This document shows positions 61,931 through 64,000 of a DNA stretch of 64,000 bases, piece by piece. Every line of letters begins with the position of its first letter. Positions within the stretch are counted from its first letter, which is position 1. Below the pieces are notes generated by a model. It was not told the origin of the DNA. It ran no database searches and was given only the letters and a program-made list of their open reading frames with translations. Position numbers and translations under genes: made by a program. The stretch is from positions 1 through 64,000 of the forward strand of contig JAKAGV010000019.1 in assembly GCA_021815405.1 (NCBI GenBank), given 5' to 3'. Source of the stretch: Bacteroidota bacterium. Lineage in GTDB: Bacteria > Bacteroidota > Ignavibacteria > Ignavibacteriales > Ignavibacteriaceae.

Positions 61931-63424
61931 ATGAAAATCGAAAAGAATAAATTTTATTCCGGCAGTTTAGGCGATATGCCTGCAGATGAGTTTAGGAAAT
62001 ACGGTCATCAAATAATTGATTGGATTGCAGATTATTTAAGCGGCATAGAAAAATTTCCGGTTTTATCTCAAGTACAGCCGGGCGATATTAAGAAGAGCCT
62101 TCCAGCAGCTCCGCCAATTCACGGCGAAGGCATGGACAATATTCTTAACGGTGTTGAGCAAAAAATTCTTCCCGGCATTACACACTGGAATCATCCAGGC
62201 TTTATGGCTTACTTCAATTCAACTTCAAGCGGACCCGGCATACTTGCCGAGCTTCTCGCTGCAGCTTTCAATGCGAACGGAATGCTCTGGAAAACTTCTC
62301 CTGCATTAACTGAACTTGAAGAAGTTACACTTAACTGGTTCAGGCAAATGCTTGGGCTTAACGAAGACTTTTGGGGGATTATCTACGATACCGCTTCCGT
62401 AAGCACAATGCATGCAATTGCAGCGGCAAGAGAGCAGATAGAAAATTATCAAATAAGACAGCAAGGATTTGCAGGTGCAAAAGATATCCGCGGCTTCAGA
62501 CTTTACGCTTCCGAACAAGTGCATTCTTCAATTGATAAATCTGCCATAACTCTCGGTCTCGGAATTGATGGTCTTAGGAAAATTCCTGTTGATAAAGAAT
62601 TCAGGATGATCCCGTCGGAATTAGGAAAAGCAATTGAAGAAGACCGAAAGAACGGCTGGCTTCCCTTCTGCGTTGTTGCAACTATCGGAACAACTTCAAC
62701 AACAAGTGTTGATCCCGTAGATAAAATTGCTGCGATATGCGAGCGGGAAAAACTATGGCTGCATGTTGATTCTGCCCATGCAGGAGTTACTGCTATCATT
62801 CCGGAGATGCGAAACATTTTTAACGGAGTTGAAAAAGCTGATTCGCTTGTTGTTAATCCGCATAAATGGCTCTTCACACCTGTTGATTTAAGCGTATTGT
62901 TCACTCGTAAAAAAAATATTTTAAAGAGAGCCTTTAGCCTTGTCCCAGAATATTTAAAAACATCCGAAGACAGCAAAGTTGAAAATTATATGGATTACGG
63001 CATTCAGCTTGGAAGAAGATTCCGTGCGCTTAAACTGTGGTTCATTATCCGGTATTTTGGTACAGAAGGAATTTCTGAAAGAATAAAAGAGCATTTGCGT
63101 CTTGGTAAAATTTTTTCAGAATGGATAATTAACAATCCTCAATTTGAATTGATGGCGCCGGTCCCCTTCAGCACTACTTGTTTTAGGGCTCATCCAAAGG
63201 AAATAAATGACGAAGCAAAACTGGATAAGCTGAACGAAGCTTTGATGAACAGTGTTAACTCAACCGGTAATATCTTTTTAACCCACACAAAGCTGAATGA
63301 TAAATTTGTAATAAGGCTCGTAATATCCGGTTTAAGAATAGAAGAAAGACATGTTATTACGGCAGAGGAAATTCTTCAGGATAAGTTAACCGAACTTTTA
63401 ATTGGCAAAGAGCATAGGGCATAG
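61931..63424 (+). CDS. Pyridoxal-dependent group II (aromatic-L-amino-acid-type) decarboxylase
   Basis: 'HPGFMAYFNSTSSGPGILAELLAAAFNANGMLWKTSPALTELEEVTLNWF', PLP lysine region 'ADSLVVNPHKWLFTPVD'. Confidence 0.93.
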   Translation: MKIEKNKFYSGSLGDMPADEFRKYGHQIIDWIADYLSGIEKFPVLSQVQPGDIKKSLPAAPPIHGEGMDNILNGVEQKILPGITHWNHPGFMAYFNSTSSGPGILAELLAAAFNANGMLWKTSPALTELEEVTLNWFRQMLGLNEDFWGIIYDTASVSTMHAIAAAREQIENYQIRQQGFAGAKDIRGFRLYASEQVHSSIDKSAITLGLGIDGLRKIPVDKEFRMIPSELGKAIEEDRKNGWLPFCVVATIGTTSTTSVDPVDKIAAICEREKLWLHVDSAHAGVTAIIPEMRNIFNGVEKADSLVVNPHKWLFTPVDLSVLFTRKKNILKRAFSLVPEYLKTSEDSKVENYMDYGIQLGRRFRALKLWFIIRYFGTEGISERIKEHLRLGKIFSEWIINNPQFELMAPVPFSTTCFRAHPKEINDEAKLDKLNEALMNSVNSTGNIFLTHTKLNDKFVIRLVISGLRIEERHVITAEEILQDKLTELLIGKEHRA

Positions 63425-63453
63425 CGCAGAGAGTTGTTATGCGCTGCTCAAAG
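63405..63453. repeat. Palindromic gene-end repeat, copy B (overlaps the 3' end of the decarboxylase CDS)
   Basis: GCAAAGAGCATAGGGCATAGCGCA..GTTATGCGCTGCTC. Confidence 0.65.
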
Positions 63454-63713
63454 TTGTTTTCTAATATGTTCCAGCTCCTATGTTTTATTATTTAGTACGA
63501 GTCTGACATTTTATTAAATTATATATGCAATTTGAAAAATATTATTGCTAATTTGCGTTTAGAGAATTTATCGAATCTAATAAAGTTTGAAAAATTTTCG
63601 ATAATAATATACCTCGGAGAATAATATCAAAAAGGGGGAATCAATATGTCGATTGTTTAAGTAAATCGAAGAGTCATCTAATAAATAAAAAAAATTTTTG
63701 AGCGAGAAAATTT

Positions 63714-64000
63714 TTGAAATTCAAAACGGTAAAATGGTCAGCAGAAAATATTGCGGCATTTAAATCTGCCGTTTCCTTTTTGATAATTGGAATTCTCTGG
63801 ATTGCTTTTTCCGACCGCATTGCCTCCGTCCTAAGCCGCAATCGATATGCTTTCGAACAAATAGAAATTGTAAAAGGCTGGTTCTTCATTTTCATTACTT
63901 CATTACTTATTTTTTTCTTAATTAAGCGTTATTTAAGCAAAGCTAATGCATCTATTAGCGAAAAAAAAGCTGTTGAAAAGCATCTTGACATTTTCACAAA
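63714..64000 (+). CDS. N-terminus of a membrane sensor protein, truncated by the window end
   Basis: Hand translation from TTG: LKFKTVKWSAENIAAFKSAVSFLIIGILWIAFSDRIASVL...GWFFIFITSLLIFFLIKRYLSKANASISEKKAVEKHL; two TM segments. Confidence 0.6.
   Translation, partial: MKFKTVKWSAENIAAFKSAVSFLIIGILWIAFSDRIASVLSRNRYAFEQIEIVKGWFFIFITSLLIFFLIKRYLSKANASISEKKAVEKHLDIFT

Noticed and set aside
63674-63895. Minus-strand ORF at the window end
   Set aside because: Antisense to a plausible plus-strand sensor N-terminus (63714-64000).

Overview
AT-rich chromosomal window from what looks like an Ignavibacteria/Bacteroidota-lineage genome; lineage is inferred from type IX secretion (T9SS) C-terminal sorting domains and housekeeping gene content. 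The core is a conserved translation/RNA operon on the minus strand (rimP-nusA-infB-rbfA-truB-ribF-rpsO-pnp, then rng, transaldolase, gcvT, comB), plus ftsK, alaS, radA, miaA, uppP, lolA, ilvD, groES and several sensors/regulators. I identified no rRNA, tRNA, CRISPR or transposase gene. The most unusual material is non-coding. Two sequence-unrelated tandem arrays (3351-3602 and 46766-47017) both have an exact 21-bp period and about 12 units (252 bp). Both lie in convergent intergenic regions just beyond the terminator of a T9SS-cargo gene. Other observations: a MITE-like 136-bp palindromic element in two inverted copies flanking ilvD plus array 1; a GIY-YIG gene broken by a -1-type A7 slip and an in-frame TAA; a kinase whose DHp-like region lacks any histidine; a terminator-like hairpin with a Bacteroidota-type promoter in front of rimP-nusA; a sigma-54 regulator divergent from a DUF89/NifX-like/arginine decarboxylase cluster; and dispersed palindromes at gene ends, one of which encodes the C-terminus of a decarboxylase.
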